The notes beneath the pieces are model-generated. The model was given only the letters and a program-made list of their open reading frames with translations. It ran no database searches and had not been told where the DNA came from. From NCBI GenBank assembly GCA_965223695.1, contig CBDCXJ010000025.1:62001-126000 (forward strand): a stretch of 64,000 bases of DNA, given 5' to 3'. Below are positions 7,818 to 16,866 of the stretch, piece by piece (positions within the stretch are counted from its first letter, which is position 1; every line of letters begins with the position of its first letter). The stretch is from JAUVPB01 sp965223695. Lineage in GTDB: Bacteria; Actinomycetota; Thermoleophilia; Gaiellales; Gaiellaceae. Both the position numbers and the translations under genes were made by a program.

Positions 7818-9017
7818 CTACTCCTCCTTCGTGGTGTGGGCGTCTGCCTCGGCGACAAGCTCGGCGAACTCGGCGTCGGTGACGAGGCCGCCCTTCGCAA
7901 CGCCGAGCTCCTTGACCGCCGCGAGCAGGCCGGCGCGAGCGTCCTCGGCAACCGCGAAGCCCAGCTCCTCGGCGCAAATGCGGATCGAGTCGAGCCCACT
8001 CTTCTTGCCCAGAACGAGGCCGCGCTGCGCGCCGACCACCGCCGAGGAGTAGGGCTCGATCGATGGCGGATCGTGGAACTGCGCTGCGACGGCGCCACTC
8101 TCACGGGTGAACAGGTTGTCGCCGACCAGCGGCTTCCACGGCTCGAGCTCGTAGCCCGAGCGCTCCTGCACCTGGGCCGAGAGCTCGCGGACGCGGTCGA
8201 AGCGCAAGTTCGTCGTGTAGCCGTACAGCGCCTCGAGCGCGAGGGCGGCCTCGGCCAGGTCGGCGTTGCCGCCTCTTTCGCCCATCCCGTCGATCGTTCC
8301 GTGGACCCAGCTCGCTCCCGCGCGAACCGCCGCAACCGCGGCAGCCGTCGCGAGCCCGAAATCGTCGTGTCCGTGCCAGTGCACGGGGACGCCCTCGCCC
8401 ACCGCCTCCCGCGCTTGCGTGACGAGCTCCGCCGCGGCCTCGGGACTCGCGATCCCGAGCGTGTCGACGACCACGATCTCGCCGGCGCCGGCCGCTCGCG
8501 CGGCGCTGTAGGCAGCCTGGAAGAAGTCGGGCTCGGCGCGCGAGCCGTTAACGCCGAAGAACGCGACCGTGATACCGCTCTCGACGGCGAAGGTCACGGC
8601 GTTCGTGATCCGCTCGAGCATCGATTCGCGTGAGACGCCGATCGCGGCGAGCTTGAGATCGGAGATCGGCGACTCGATGACGCTTGCGCCCAGACCCAGC
8701 TCCACGAGTGCCTCGACGTCTGCCTGCACGGCGCGTGAGAAGCCCCAGAGCTCGGCGTCGATCCCAGCAGCGCTCATCAGCTCGACTGCGCGCCAGTCCT
8801 CTTGCGAGACGCGCGGGAAGCCGGCCTCTATGCGATCGACGCCGACGTCGGCGAGACCGCGAGCGATCTCGAGCTTCTCCTCGGGTGAGAGGACGACACC
8901 GACGGTCTGCTCGCCGTCGCGCAGCGTGGTGTCGTAGAGCCCCACGTGCTCGGCTGCGAGCGGCCCGAGCGCGCGCTCGTTCAGCGCCCCTGTCCAGACG
9001 TGCGAGCGGTCGATCAT
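7818..9017 (-). CDS. homocitrate/isopropylmalate synthase-like (HMGL superfamily) enzyme
   Basis: TIM-barrel lyase/synthase of the HMGL-like family, 399 residues. Motifs: YDTTLRDGEQT (residues 28-38; catalytic Arg33 and metal Asp34), VHWHGHDDFG (metal His215 and His217), and HGTIDGMGERGGNADL (glycine-rich acyl-CoA loop). Family members condense acetyl-CoA with a 2-oxoacid or split a hydroxyacyl-CoA. It lacks the LeuA C-terminal regulatory domain, like homocitrate synthase and short LeuA relatives. It overlaps the upstream M24 gene by ATGA and is followed 4 bp later by RidA. A role in a degradation operon, not leucine synthesis, is inferred from context. Confidence 0.83.
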   Translation of the reverse strand: MIDRSHVWTGALNERALGPLAAEHVGLYDTTLRDGEQTVGVVLSPEEKLEIARGLADVGVDRIEAGFPRVSQEDWRAVELMSAAGIDAELWGFSRAVQADVEALVELGLGASVIESPISDLKLAAIGVSRESMLERITNAVTFAVESGITVAFFGVNGSRAEPDFFQAAYSAARAAGAGEIVVVDTLGIASPEAAAELVTQAREAVGEGVPVHWHGHDDFGLATAAAVAAVRAGASWVHGTIDGMGERGGNADLAEAALALEALYGYTTNLRFDRVRELSAQVQERSGYELEPWKPLVGDNLFTRESGAVAAQFHDPPSIEPYSSAVVGAQRGLVLGKKSGLDSIRICAEELGFAVAEDARAGLLAAVKELGVAKGGLVTDAEFAELVAEADAHTTKEE

Positions 9018-10183
9018 CGCGGGCTCCTGAAGTCGTCGGGGATGCGGCAGAGCTTCTCGTTGCTATCAGAGGTAACGAGAAAGTTGTCCTCGAGGCGCAA
9101 CCCGCCGCCGCCTGGCCAGTAGATCCCCGGCTCGATCGCGAGCACCATGCCTTCGCGGATCGTGCCCTCGCCAGCCTGATGGGCATATGGCGGCTCGTGC
9201 GCACGTGCGCCCACCGCGTGACAGGTCGGGTGCGTCGGCTGGCCCGCGTAGCCGGCGTCGTCGATCCGCTCACGAATGAGCCTGTCCAGACCGGGAAGGT
9301 CGGCGCCGTCGACCGCGTACGCGACCGCCTCGTCGTAGATGGCGAGCAGCGTGTCGAGCAGCGCGTCGTACTCGGGCGTCAGCTCGCCCGGGCAGAGGTT
9401 CTTGGTCAGGTCGCACCAGTAGCCGTCGGCGCAGACCCAGATCTCGAAGAGGGTCGGCTCATTTGCCACGATCGGGCCGTTCCCGGTGGCGGTGAACGTC
9501 CTGATGCCGGGCCCCGACCAGACGAGCGCGAAGCCGCGCGCGAAGTCGACCTTTCCTTCGAAGCCGACGCCGATGTCGTGTACGTGGCCCTCCCAGAGGG
9601 CACCGACCTCGCTCTCGCTCATGCCGGGCCGCAGCCGCTCGGACACGTGCTCGAGAGCGAGCGCCGCAAGCTCGTTGGCGAGCCGCATCCGCTCGATCTC
9701 CTGTCCGGTCTTGAGCGCCCGCGCGCGCACGAGCAGCCCGCTCGCATCGACGGCGTTGGGGAAAGCCTCAAAATAGCCGCTCGTGAACACCGTTGGCTCG
9801 CCGACCATGCGGTCGGCGCCCTGCGTTCCCTGCGACAGCTCGAGCCCGATCCTCCCGGTGAGGCCCCGCTCGCGCAGCACCTCTAGCGCAAGCTCGGCGG
9901 AGCGCGCGGTGGGCGGCCGAGCGTCGGCGGGGTCGTAGCTGTTGAACGGCCGTATGTCTGCCGTCCATGCGACGCCCGCGGCCTCCTCGGCCTGGGGCTC
10001 GATCGCGCATAGCGTTGGCTCCCCCTCGCGCGGGAAGACGGCGACGTCATACCCCTTCATGCACCAGTAGTTGGTCAGGTAGAGGACGTTGTCAGGGGCG
10101 CGAACTACGAGCGCGTCGAGGTCGTCCTCGGCCATCAGTGCCTGCACTCGTGCGAGCTTCGCCTCGTCGCGCGGCCACCCCAT
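9014..10183 (-). CDS. M24 family metallopeptidase (Xaa-Pro peptidase-like)
   Basis: The 389-residue protein has an N-terminal creatinase-type domain and a C-terminal M24 domain. Unlike the other M24 protein of this operon, most metal ligands are present: Glu in FEIWVCADGYW at the first-Asp site, Asp in YWCDLTK, His in HAVGARAH, Glu in LAIEPGIY, and Glu in LRLEDNFLV. So the site is intact except for an Asp-to-Glu exchange at the first ligand. I chose ATG 10183 (MGWPRDEAK); an Arg-rich 25-codon extension upstream would overlap the preceding gene and looks non-native. C-X-Pro dipeptides or an amide analogue are possible substrates. Confidence 0.83.
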   Translation of the reverse strand: MGWPRDEAKLARVQALMAEDDLDALVVRAPDNVLYLTNYWCMKGYDVAVFPREGEPTLCAIEPQAEEAAGVAWTADIRPFNSYDPADARPPTARSAELALEVLRERGLTGRIGLELSQGTQGADRMVGEPTVFTSGYFEAFPNAVDASGLLVRARALKTGQEIERMRLANELAALALEHVSERLRPGMSESEVGALWEGHVHDIGVGFEGKVDFARGFALVWSGPGIRTFTATGNGPIVANEPTLFEIWVCADGYWCDLTKNLCPGELTPEYDALLDTLLAIYDEAVAYAVDGADLPGLDRLIRERIDDAGYAGQPTHPTCHAVGARAHEPPYAHQAGEGTIREGMVLAIEPGIYWPGGGGLRLEDNFLVTSDSNEKLCRIPDDFRSPR

Positions 10184-10209
10184 CAGATCGTCGAACCCAC
10201 CGTCCCGTG

Positions 10210-11088
10210 CTACCAGCGGACGCGCTCGGGCGCGGGCTCGCCGTGCCCTTCCTGCCACGAGATGACCGGCGTGCGCAGTACGCCCACGTTCTCGATCTCG
10301 GCCTCCATGACATCGCCCGGCTTCAGGTAGAGCGACGCGGCGTCGGGCGAGAACCCGGCGACCCCGGAAACGGTGCCGGTCGAGAGCACGTCACCCGCCT
10401 TGTAGCCCAGTGGCGAGTAGTGGGAGATGATCTCGGGGATCTTCACCGACATGTTGCCCGAGTGCGATTGCTGGCGGGCCTCGCCGTTGACGCGAAGCTC
10501 CATCGTCAGGTCGTGCGGATCGGCGATCTCGTCGGGTGTGACGATCCAGGGCCCGAGGGGGCAGAAGGTGTCGATCGCCTTGCAGAAGCTAAAGACGCCA
10601 GAGCGCATTTCGCGCCGCTGGATGTCACGCGCTGTGATGTCGTTGAAGATCACGTAGCCGCCGATGTAGTCGGCCGCCTCCTCGGGGCCGAAGAACTTGC
10701 CCGACTTGCCGATGATCACGGCGAGCTCGAGCTCGTAGTCGAGCTCCTCGGTCAGGTGCTCGGGGTAGATGAGCGGCTCGTCTGGCCCGACGATGGCGTC
10801 GATGTTCTGGAAGAAGACGATCCAGGGCGCGATCTCATGCGACCAGTCGACCTGTTTCGAGTCGTCCTCGTGCTCGCGGAAGTTGCCCGCCGTGTGGAAG
10901 AACTTGCCGGGAATCATTGGCGCCTTGAAAGCGACGTCGTCGAGCGCGAAGACCTCGCCCGTGCGTCCGGCGCTCAGGCCGCCCTCGTAGTAGGCGCGCA
11001 TCGTGGGCACGTCGAGCGCGTGAACGTCGCCGCCCTCGATGACCCCGGGCCTCTGGACGCCATCGTGCTCGAACGTGACGAGTTTCAT
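10210..11088 (-). CDS. fumarylacetoacetate hydrolase family protein
   Basis: FAH-family enzymes cleave C-C bonds of 2-oxo/1,3-dicarbonyl acids (fumarylpyruvate, fumarylacetoacetate) or decarboxylate oxaloacetate. The 292-residue protein has the usual short-form layout with PGKFFHTAGNFREH, the metal-binding ELDYELELAVIIG (Glu119, Glu121) and FNDITARDIQRRE (Asp150), and DVLSTGTVSGVAGF near the C-terminus. It overlaps the upstream M20 gene by ATGA. In an operon with a ring-opening-type dioxygenase and a molybdenum hydroxylase it would suit a late ring-cleavage step; that is inference. Confidence 0.88.
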   Translation of the reverse strand: MKLVTFEHDGVQRPGVIEGGDVHALDVPTMRAYYEGGLSAGRTGEVFALDDVAFKAPMIPGKFFHTAGNFREHEDDSKQVDWSHEIAPWIVFFQNIDAIVGPDEPLIYPEHLTEELDYELELAVIIGKSGKFFGPEEAADYIGGYVIFNDITARDIQRREMRSGVFSFCKAIDTFCPLGPWIVTPDEIADPHDLTMELRVNGEARQQSHSGNMSVKIPEIISHYSPLGYKAGDVLSTGTVSGVAGFSPDAASLYLKPGDVMEAEIENVGVLRTPVISWQEGHGEPAPERVRW

Positions 11089-12341
11089 GCAGTCCCTTCC
11101 GTCGTGCCGCAGACACGGGCAGCCGCGAGCGCGTAGACGTTCGCAGTCTGGACGAGTCCGTCGATGTCGAGGTTCTCTCCCTTGACGGTGTCGAGCAGAC
11201 CGCTCGACGTGCCGTAGTTGAGTGTTGCGATGCCGTAGCGGCTCAGCACCGACGCGTCAGAGAACCAGCGTGTCGCGTCGCGCTCGGCTGGGGCCCCGAA
11301 CACATCGGCATGCGACGCGTCCACCGCCTCGACCAGCACGTGGTCCTCGTCGATCTCGGCGCCGGGCGCAGTGACGTAGACCTCGGCCTCCACCCCGTAG
11401 TCGGGGAACCGCTCCGCGAGCCCGCGCACCATCTCGAGCACCTGCCCGCGCGCCGTGGCCATCGGCTTGGTCGGCGGGACCCGGACGTCGAGGAACAGGT
11501 CGGTGCGGTGCGGTGTGCGCGAGACGCGCCAGCCGAAGCCGCCGTTGATCGCGCCGACGTTGACGATGGCGGGGCTTCCTCGATACGCGTTCTGCGGGTC
11601 CTTCTCCCAGCTCGGGATCCACTCGCGCACGGCGCCCAGCACGTCCTGCATGCGAAGGATCGAGTTCTGGTCCTTCGTGTCCTCGCTGAATGCGGTGTGA
11701 ATGAAGTTCCCCTGCGTCGAGATCCGCAGCCAGAGCGAGCCGAAGTGGCCGAGCACGAGCTTGCCCTCGGTCGGCTCGCCGATGATGCACATGTCGGCGA
11801 CGCCTCCGTGTCCGACGAGGTGGCGCGAGCCGGCGGCGTAGCCGCGGTACTCGGCGCCCTGTGCCTCGCCCCACTGCGTCTTCTCGATCTCGCCGCACAC
11901 TGCCGCGATCAGCAGATCGCCGCGGAGCGTGACGCCGGCGTCGGCGAGAGCCCGTGCTGCCTCGACGTAGCAGGCGAGCGCCCCCTTCATGTTCGAGATG
12001 CCGAGCCCGTAGAGGCGCCCGTCTTCGACGAACGCGTTTGGCTGGAAGCCGGGGACGTGGGCGAGCCAGGGCTCGCGGCCCGAATAGGACGTGTCCATGT
12101 GACCGTTGAACATCAGCGTGGGGCCGCCGCCTGCGCCCTTGAGCGTGCCGAGCACGTTTGCCCGGCCCTCCTCGACCTGCTGCCACTGCGTCTGCAGCCC
12201 CATCTCGGCGAGCGTGGCTGCCATGAGCTCGGCCATCGGCTCCTCGCTGCCGGTGAAGCTCGGCACGTTGATGGCCTGGCTCGCCCAGCGGACGAGTCGG
12301 TCGCGATCGACAGCGGCCTGGATCCTGTCCTGCACGCTCAT
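11085..12341 (-). CDS. M20 family peptidase/deacylase (ArgE/DapE-like) with altered bridging ligand
   Basis: The 418-residue protein has the M20 fold: MFNGHMDTS (metal His81, catalytic Asp83), a dimerisation insert with RTPHRTDLFLDVRVPP, and CGEIEK at 150-154 holding the general-base Glu. The usual bridging ligand in G-x-G-x-x-D-M-K-G is Asn here (YGLGISNMKG, Asn117). I chose the ATG at 12341 because it overlaps the upstream stop by ATGA and has MSVQDRIQAAVD as a normal N-terminus. Family members hydrolyse N-acyl, N-carbamoyl or peptide bonds. Because of the Asn, ordinary two-metal chemistry is uncertain. Confidence 0.85.
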   Translation of the reverse strand: MSVQDRIQAAVDRDRLVRWASQAINVPSFTGSEEPMAELMAATLAEMGLQTQWQQVEEGRANVLGTLKGAGGGPTLMFNGHMDTSYSGREPWLAHVPGFQPNAFVEDGRLYGLGISNMKGALACYVEAARALADAGVTLRGDLLIAAVCGEIEKTQWGEAQGAEYRGYAAGSRHLVGHGGVADMCIIGEPTEGKLVLGHFGSLWLRISTQGNFIHTAFSEDTKDQNSILRMQDVLGAVREWIPSWEKDPQNAYRGSPAIVNVGAINGGFGWRVSRTPHRTDLFLDVRVPPTKPMATARGQVLEMVRGLAERFPDYGVEAEVYVTAPGAEIDEDHVLVEAVDASHADVFGAPAERDATRWFSDASVLSRYGIATLNYGTSSGLLDTVKGENLDIDGLVQTANVYALAAARVCGTTEGTA

Positions 12342-13402
12342 GAGCGCATGTGAGGAAGCACCGCTCGGCCGAAGAGCTCGAGCTGGCTGAGCCGATCCTC
12401 GCCCCAGAGCTCGAGCATGATGTGCGTGCAGCCGGCGTCCCGGTACTCCTCGATCGCGGCGATGCAATCGGCTGGGGTGCCGGCGATCGGCTTGCACTTG
12501 TCGAGAATCTCATCGGTCACCAGCGCCTTGGCGGCGAGGCGCCCGCCGCTCTCCATCGCCTCGGCGATCGGCCGGATCTCATCGGAAGCAAGCCCCGCGA
12601 GGTCGAGCAGCGTGTCGGCCGATGCCTGGATGTTCTGCACCTTGTTGGCGAGGTACATGCCGGCGATCTCACGAGCGCCGTCGCGACCCTTCTCGCGATC
12701 CTCGTCGATCGAGGCGACGATCGTGCAGCCGATGTCGATCTCATCCGGGTCGCGCCCACTCTCGGCCGCGCCTTCGGCGAGCCGCTCACGGGCGTAGCGC
12801 ACGAACGCCGGCGTCGTGATGCTCGGTGTCAGGAGCCCATCGGCGTGCTCACCAGCCGAGCGCTGGATGCGTGGGAGCGTCCCCGCGATGTAGAGCGGTA
12901 CGGAGCCACGCGCCGTCTCGGCATCGTCACGCAAGGCGGGAACGTGCGCGGTGAACTCCTTCCCCTCGAATGCAACGTCCCCGCCGTCGAGGATCTGTCG
13001 GACGATCTGGAGCGCCTCGACGACCGCGGTTCGAGGCCGCGCACCCTCGCCGATCCCGGCGTGCTTCATGAAGATCTTCGAGACGCCGAGGCCGAGCACG
13101 AAGCGTCCCGGGCCTGCCAGCTCCTGCGTCACGCGCGCGTCCATCGCGATCTGGACGGGGTGGCGCGTGTATGGCGAGATGATCCCCCAGCCGACAGTCA
13201 GCTGCTCGGTCTCGGCGGCGATCAGAGCCGAGAGCGCGGTGAGGCTGCGCGCCTCCATCGAGTGCTTGCGCCACCACGGGTAGGCCTCGGCGAGCCAGAT
13301 GGTGTCGAAGCCGTTCTGGTCCATCGCGCGCGCGTGCGCGAGGATCTCGGCCACGGGCTCCATCGTCAGCTGCATGACGCCGACACGAAACGGTGGGGTC
13401 AT
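12338..13402 (-). CDS. LLM-class flavin/F420-dependent oxidoreductase
   Basis: Second luciferase-family enzyme of the array, 354 residues, closer to the methylenetetrahydromethanopterin-reductase-like branch. Marks: ARAMDQNGFDTIWLAE, TVGWGIISPYTRHPVQIAMDA, the flavin-site RFVLGLGVSKIFM, and VPLYIAGTLPRIQR in the second half. The C-terminus carries IAGTPADCIAAIEEYRDAGCTHIMLE, normal for the family. ATG 13402 follows 41 bp after the end of the CoxG-like gene. Substrate unknown; may act on the same compound as the sister LLM enzyme at 4627-5685. Confidence 0.85.
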   Translation of the reverse strand: MTPPFRVGVMQLTMEPVAEILAHARAMDQNGFDTIWLAEAYPWWRKHSMEARSLTALSALIAAETEQLTVGWGIISPYTRHPVQIAMDARVTQELAGPGRFVLGLGVSKIFMKHAGIGEGARPRTAVVEALQIVRQILDGGDVAFEGKEFTAHVPALRDDAETARGSVPLYIAGTLPRIQRSAGEHADGLLTPSITTPAFVRYARERLAEGAAESGRDPDEIDIGCTIVASIDEDREKGRDGAREIAGMYLANKVQNIQASADTLLDLAGLASDEIRPIAEAMESGGRLAAKALVTDEILDKCKPIAGTPADCIAAIEEYRDAGCTHIMLELWGEDRLSQLELFGRAVLPHMRS

Positions 13403-13443
13403 TCGTGAGCCGCCGTTGGCGTCATTGCTGGCCGGAGTCGACG

Positions 13444-13896
13444 CTAGCCGGCGGCAGCGCGCGCCTGCACGCGCTCGTCGAGCGCTTCGAGAACCTGGCC
13501 GACCTGTTGGTTGACGATCGGCTGCAGCACGCGCTGGCCCATTGACCCGATCTGACCGAGCACCTGGACGTCGGCCGTCCAGTCCATCGAGGTGCCGTCA
13601 CCGTCGGGCTTGAGGTCGAAGCCAGTGTCCATCGAGATCACGGCGCCGACACCCTTACCCTGGGCTCGCAGCGCGGCGCGCTCGATCGGTCGCTCCTCGA
13701 TCTTCTCGAAGTGGAACTTCAGCTTGAGTCCGCCCAGGCCGAGAGGCACCTTGACGGTCGCGTACCAGTTGCGCTCATCCTGAACGTCGAAGTCCTCGAC
13801 ACCCGGGAGCAGCCCGGCCAGCTCTTCAGGGTCGTTGAGGACGTCCCACACCGCCTGAGGCGGCGCATCGAATCCGCGAGTTCCTGAAGCGTTCAC
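13444..13896 (-). CDS. CoxG-like SRPBCC protein (molybdenum hydroxylase helper)
   Basis: CoxG-type proteins are START/SRPBCC-fold factors linked to CO dehydrogenase-type enzymes, where CoxG recruits the enzyme to the membrane. The 150-residue reading frame starts at GTG 13896 (ribosome site GAGGGA 5 bp before) with NASGTRGFDAPPQAVWDVLNDPEELAGLLPG and ends WTADVQVLGQIGSMGQRVLQP. It lies 13 bp after the large molybdopterin subunit, as in cox clusters. No hydrophobic C-terminal anchor is visible; the C-terminus is helical (QVGQVLEALDERVQARAAAG). Confidence 0.85.
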   Translation of the reverse strand: MNASGTRGFDAPPQAVWDVLNDPEELAGLLPGVEDFDVQDERNWYATVKVPLGLGGLKLKFHFEKIEERPIERAALRAQGKGVGAVISMDTGFDLKPDGDGTSMDWTADVQVLGQIGSMGQRVLQPIVNQQVGQVLEALDERVQARAAAG

Positions 13897-13909
13897 GCCC
13901 GTCCCTCGC

Positions 13910-16378
13910 TCATGCCGGTCGTACGCTGACGCCCGCGCGGGAGGACTCGGGGTCCTCGAGCATCCGCCAGACGCGCTGCGCCGGGTTGTGCGAGTCGGTG
14001 ACCAGCGGTCGGCCGGCGTCGGCGAGCGCGTTCTGGATCGCCGAGCAGATGCAGTGGATACCGCCGCCACCACCCTCCCCCATGCCCTTGGTGCCGAGCG
14101 GCGTGAACGGTGAGGGACTCTCGAGCGAGCCGCTCTTGATCTGCGGCATGTCGAGCGCGTGGGGCACGTGGTAGTCGTAAAAGTTGGCCGTCAGCAGCTG
14201 ACCGTCTTCGTCATAGCTGAACGTCTCCCAGAGCGCGGCGCCGATCGCGTGCGCGGTCGCCCCGTGCACCTGCCCCTCGACGATCTGCGGATGGATGCGC
14301 GTACCGCAGTCGTCGACGGCGGCGTAGTCGACGATCTCGACCTCGCCCGTCTCGCGGTCGATCTCGATCATGCAGGCGTGGATCTGCGTCGCGTAGGTCA
14401 GCGTGAGGTTCCCGTATTGCTTCTCGAGATCCAGCGGCCCGAACGGTGGCCGATAGACGTAGCGCGCGTTGAGCGTGATGTCCTCAGTCTCGGGCGGCAG
14501 CCCGGCGTTGTTCGCGTTGATGATCGCCCCGAGCGCCATGAACGGAAGCGCGGCCTCGGGGTTGTCCGCCCGCGTCGCCATGCCGTCGGCGAGCACGATC
14601 CCATCAGCGGTCGTTCCGAGGACGACGGCAGCAAGCCGACGCATCTGGTCGGCGAGCTCCTCGGCGGCGCCCTTGACCGCGCTCAGCCCCGTGACCGCGA
14701 ACTGGCTCGCGTACGTGCCCGAGAAGCCGGCGTGTGTATTCCAGTAGCTGTCGTGACCCGCGCGCACGTTGATCGCGTCGGGCGCGCAGCCGATCGTGTC
14801 GGCGACCACCTGCGACGCCGTGGTCTCGTGGCCCTGCCCCTGCGGCGTCGTGCCAAGCGTGACGACGACCTCGCCGAAGATGTCGAGCTTGACCGTGGCG
14901 ACCTCGTTGTTGCCCGAGAACTGCAGCTCCGGGTTCAGCAGCTGCGACTGGCCGAAGTTGTTGGTGCCCGAGTCGAGCGTCGAGCCGATGCCGAGACCGA
15001 GCAGCTTGCCGCGCTCTGCAGCCTCGGCGCGTCGCGCCTCGATCGTGCCGGCGTCGATGAGATCGAGCGCGATATCGAGGCAACGCGCGTAGTCGCCCGA
15101 GTCGTACACGCAGCCATTTGGCGTCGTGTAGGGCATCTCGTCGGCCGTGATGTAGTTGAGCTTTCGGATCTCGACCGGGTCGACCTCGAGCTCTGAGGCC
15201 ACGATGTCGATGATCCGCTCGGTCAGCCACAGCTGCTGCATCCGCGAGTAGCCGCGGTTTGGCGAGACCGGCGCCTTGTTCGTGAGCACCTGGGTGAAGT
15301 CGAGTCTGACGTGTCGCCAGCGGTAGAGGCCGGGCGTCACCTGCGCCCAGATCACGCCTCCGAGCGGCTCGTAGCGCAGCCACGCGCCCGCGTCGTCGAG
15401 CGCCTTGCAGCGGAAGCCGAGCAACGTGCCGTCGGCCTTGACCGCAACCTCGATGTCGTGGAACCAGCGCTCGTTGCCGTGCGACATCGACTGGTGGAAC
15501 TCTGTCCGCGACTCGGTCCACTGGACCGGCCTCTTCAGCTTGCGCGCGAGCAAGCAGAGCGCGACGAGCTGGGGATGCGTCGTGATCTTGTTGCCGAAGC
15601 CGCCACCGACGTCCTGCGTCACGAAGCGAAGCCTGTCGAGCCCCACGCCCATCGCGGGTCCCATCATGATCGCGGCAAAGCCGGGGAACTGGTTGTTCGT
15701 GTACAGCGTCCACTGACCCGTTCCGCGGTCGAACTCGACGAGCGCCCCATCGCACTCGAGCGGCGTCGAGTTGAAGCGGTCGAAGTGGAGCTGGTCGATC
15801 GAGACGACATGGTCGGCCTCGGCAAACGCCTGGTCGAGATCGCCCCACTCGTAGACGCCTTCCCAGGAGAGGTTCGTTCCCGCGTCGTCGTGCAGCACGG
15901 CGGCGTCTTCCCCGAGAGCCTGGCGAGCGTCGACGTTGACGGGCAGCGGCTCGTACTCGACCTCGATCAGCTCGGCCGCGTCGCGGGCAAGCTCGCGTGT
16001 CTTCGCGGCGACGGCGACAACGGGCTCGCCGGCGTAGCGCACTTTGCCCACGGCGAGCGCGAAGTCCCTGATGTTCCCACCGGGCGGCGACGCGATCTGG
16101 AAGAACGGCTCGGTCTGCAGCGCGACCTCGTCGCCCGTGAGCGTTCCGTAGACGCCTGCTAGCTCAAGCGCCGGCGTCACGTCGATCGAGACGATCGCAG
16201 CGTGCGCGTACGGAGAGCGGACGAAGTGCACGTAGCCCACTTCATGCCGGCGGATGTCGTCGACGAACGTTCCCTGGCCCTCGACGAGCCGGCGATCTTC
16301 CTTGCGCGGGATCGACTTGCCCTGGTACTTGCCGAGCTCGAGCGTTGTCGGCTCTGTCGCGGTCTCGGTCGTGCTCAC
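13910..16378 (-). CDS. xanthine dehydrogenase-family molybdopterin large subunit (CoxL-like, not CO dehydrogenase)
   Basis: The 822-residue large subunit binds the Mo-cytosine dinucleotide cofactor. Marks: GGGFGNK (258-264), GQGHETTASQVVADTIG, and the C-terminal GTKGMGEGGGGG with the catalytic Glu. At the active-site loop it reads PNRGYSRMQ (373-381); true form I CoxL has AYRCSFR and form II AYRGAGR, so it is neither and should hydroxylate an organic (perhaps N-heterocyclic or aldehyde) substrate. GTG start overlaps the small subunit stop by 4 bp. Belongs to a complete M-S-L-G set. Confidence 0.88.
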   Translation of the reverse strand: MSTTETATEPTTLELGKYQGKSIPRKEDRRLVEGQGTFVDDIRRHEVGYVHFVRSPYAHAAIVSIDVTPALELAGVYGTLTGDEVALQTEPFFQIASPPGGNIRDFALAVGKVRYAGEPVVAVAAKTRELARDAAELIEVEYEPLPVNVDARQALGEDAAVLHDDAGTNLSWEGVYEWGDLDQAFAEADHVVSIDQLHFDRFNSTPLECDGALVEFDRGTGQWTLYTNNQFPGFAAIMMGPAMGVGLDRLRFVTQDVGGGFGNKITTHPQLVALCLLARKLKRPVQWTESRTEFHQSMSHGNERWFHDIEVAVKADGTLLGFRCKALDDAGAWLRYEPLGGVIWAQVTPGLYRWRHVRLDFTQVLTNKAPVSPNRGYSRMQQLWLTERIIDIVASELEVDPVEIRKLNYITADEMPYTTPNGCVYDSGDYARCLDIALDLIDAGTIEARRAEAAERGKLLGLGIGSTLDSGTNNFGQSQLLNPELQFSGNNEVATVKLDIFGEVVVTLGTTPQGQGHETTASQVVADTIGCAPDAINVRAGHDSYWNTHAGFSGTYASQFAVTGLSAVKGAAEELADQMRRLAAVVLGTTADGIVLADGMATRADNPEAALPFMALGAIINANNAGLPPETEDITLNARYVYRPPFGPLDLEKQYGNLTLTYATQIHACMIEIDRETGEVEIVDYAAVDDCGTRIHPQIVEGQVHGATAHAIGAALWETFSYDEDGQLLTANFYDYHVPHALDMPQIKSGSLESPSPFTPLGTKGMGEGGGGGIHCICSAIQNALADAGRPLVTDSHNPAQRVWRMLEDPESSRAGVSVRPA

Positions 16379-16866
16379 GCGCCCTCGGCTCCAGCAGCCT
16401 CGAGGATGGCTTCGACGATGTTCACGTAGCCGGTACAGCGGCAGATGTTCCCCTGAATCGCCTTGCGCACATCGGTCTCGCTCGGGCTTGGGTTACGCTC
16501 GAGCAGCTGCTTCGCGCTCATCAACATGCCAGGCGTGCAGTAGCCGCACTGCAAGGCGTGCGTGTCGGAGAAGCTCTGCTGAAGCCGGTGGAGCTCGCCG
16601 TCAGCGCCTGTCAGCGACTCGACGGTCTCGATCGACGCGCCCGCGGCCTGGATCGCGAGCATCATGCAGGACTTGACGGCCTTCCCATCGACGACGACCG
16701 TGCAGGCGCCGCAGTTGCCCGTGTCGCAGCCGATATGGGTGCCGGTGAGCTGGCAGTCGTCGCGGATGAAGTGCACGAGCAGCCGTCTCGCCTCGACAGA
16801 GGCGTCGAAGCGCTCGCCGTTGATCTCGACCTCGATCAGCTTCTCGAAGACGGGTTCTGTGCTCAC
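16375..16866 (-). CDS. molybdenum hydroxylase small subunit, two [2Fe-2S] clusters (CoxS-like)
   Basis: Electron-transfer subunit, 163 residues. The plant-ferredoxin-type cluster is bound by Cys47, Cys52, Cys55 (GCDTGNCGACTV) and Cys67; the second, helical-domain cluster by Cys107/Cys110 (QCGYCTPGM) and Cys142/Cys144 (GNICRCTGY). All eight ligands are present. GTG starts and 4-bp overlaps on both sides show translational coupling with the FAD and molybdopterin subunits. Confidence 0.92.
   Translation of the reverse strand: MSTEPVFEKLIEVEINGERFDASVEARRLLVHFIRDDCQLTGTHIGCDTGNCGACTVVVDGKAVKSCMMLAIQAAGASIETVESLTGADGELHRLQQSFSDTHALQCGYCTPGMLMSAKQLLERNPSPSETDVRKAIQGNICRCTGYVNIVEAILEAAGAEGA

Noticed and set aside
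14159..15196. Long plus-strand open frame opposite the CoxL-like gene
   Set aside because: Antisense open frame typical of GC-rich DNA; Arg/Asp/Val-rich translation with no family similarity. The same applies to long antisense frames at 1661-2716, 6332-7333, 11310-12353, 53912-55585, 58348-59487 and 60033-61760.
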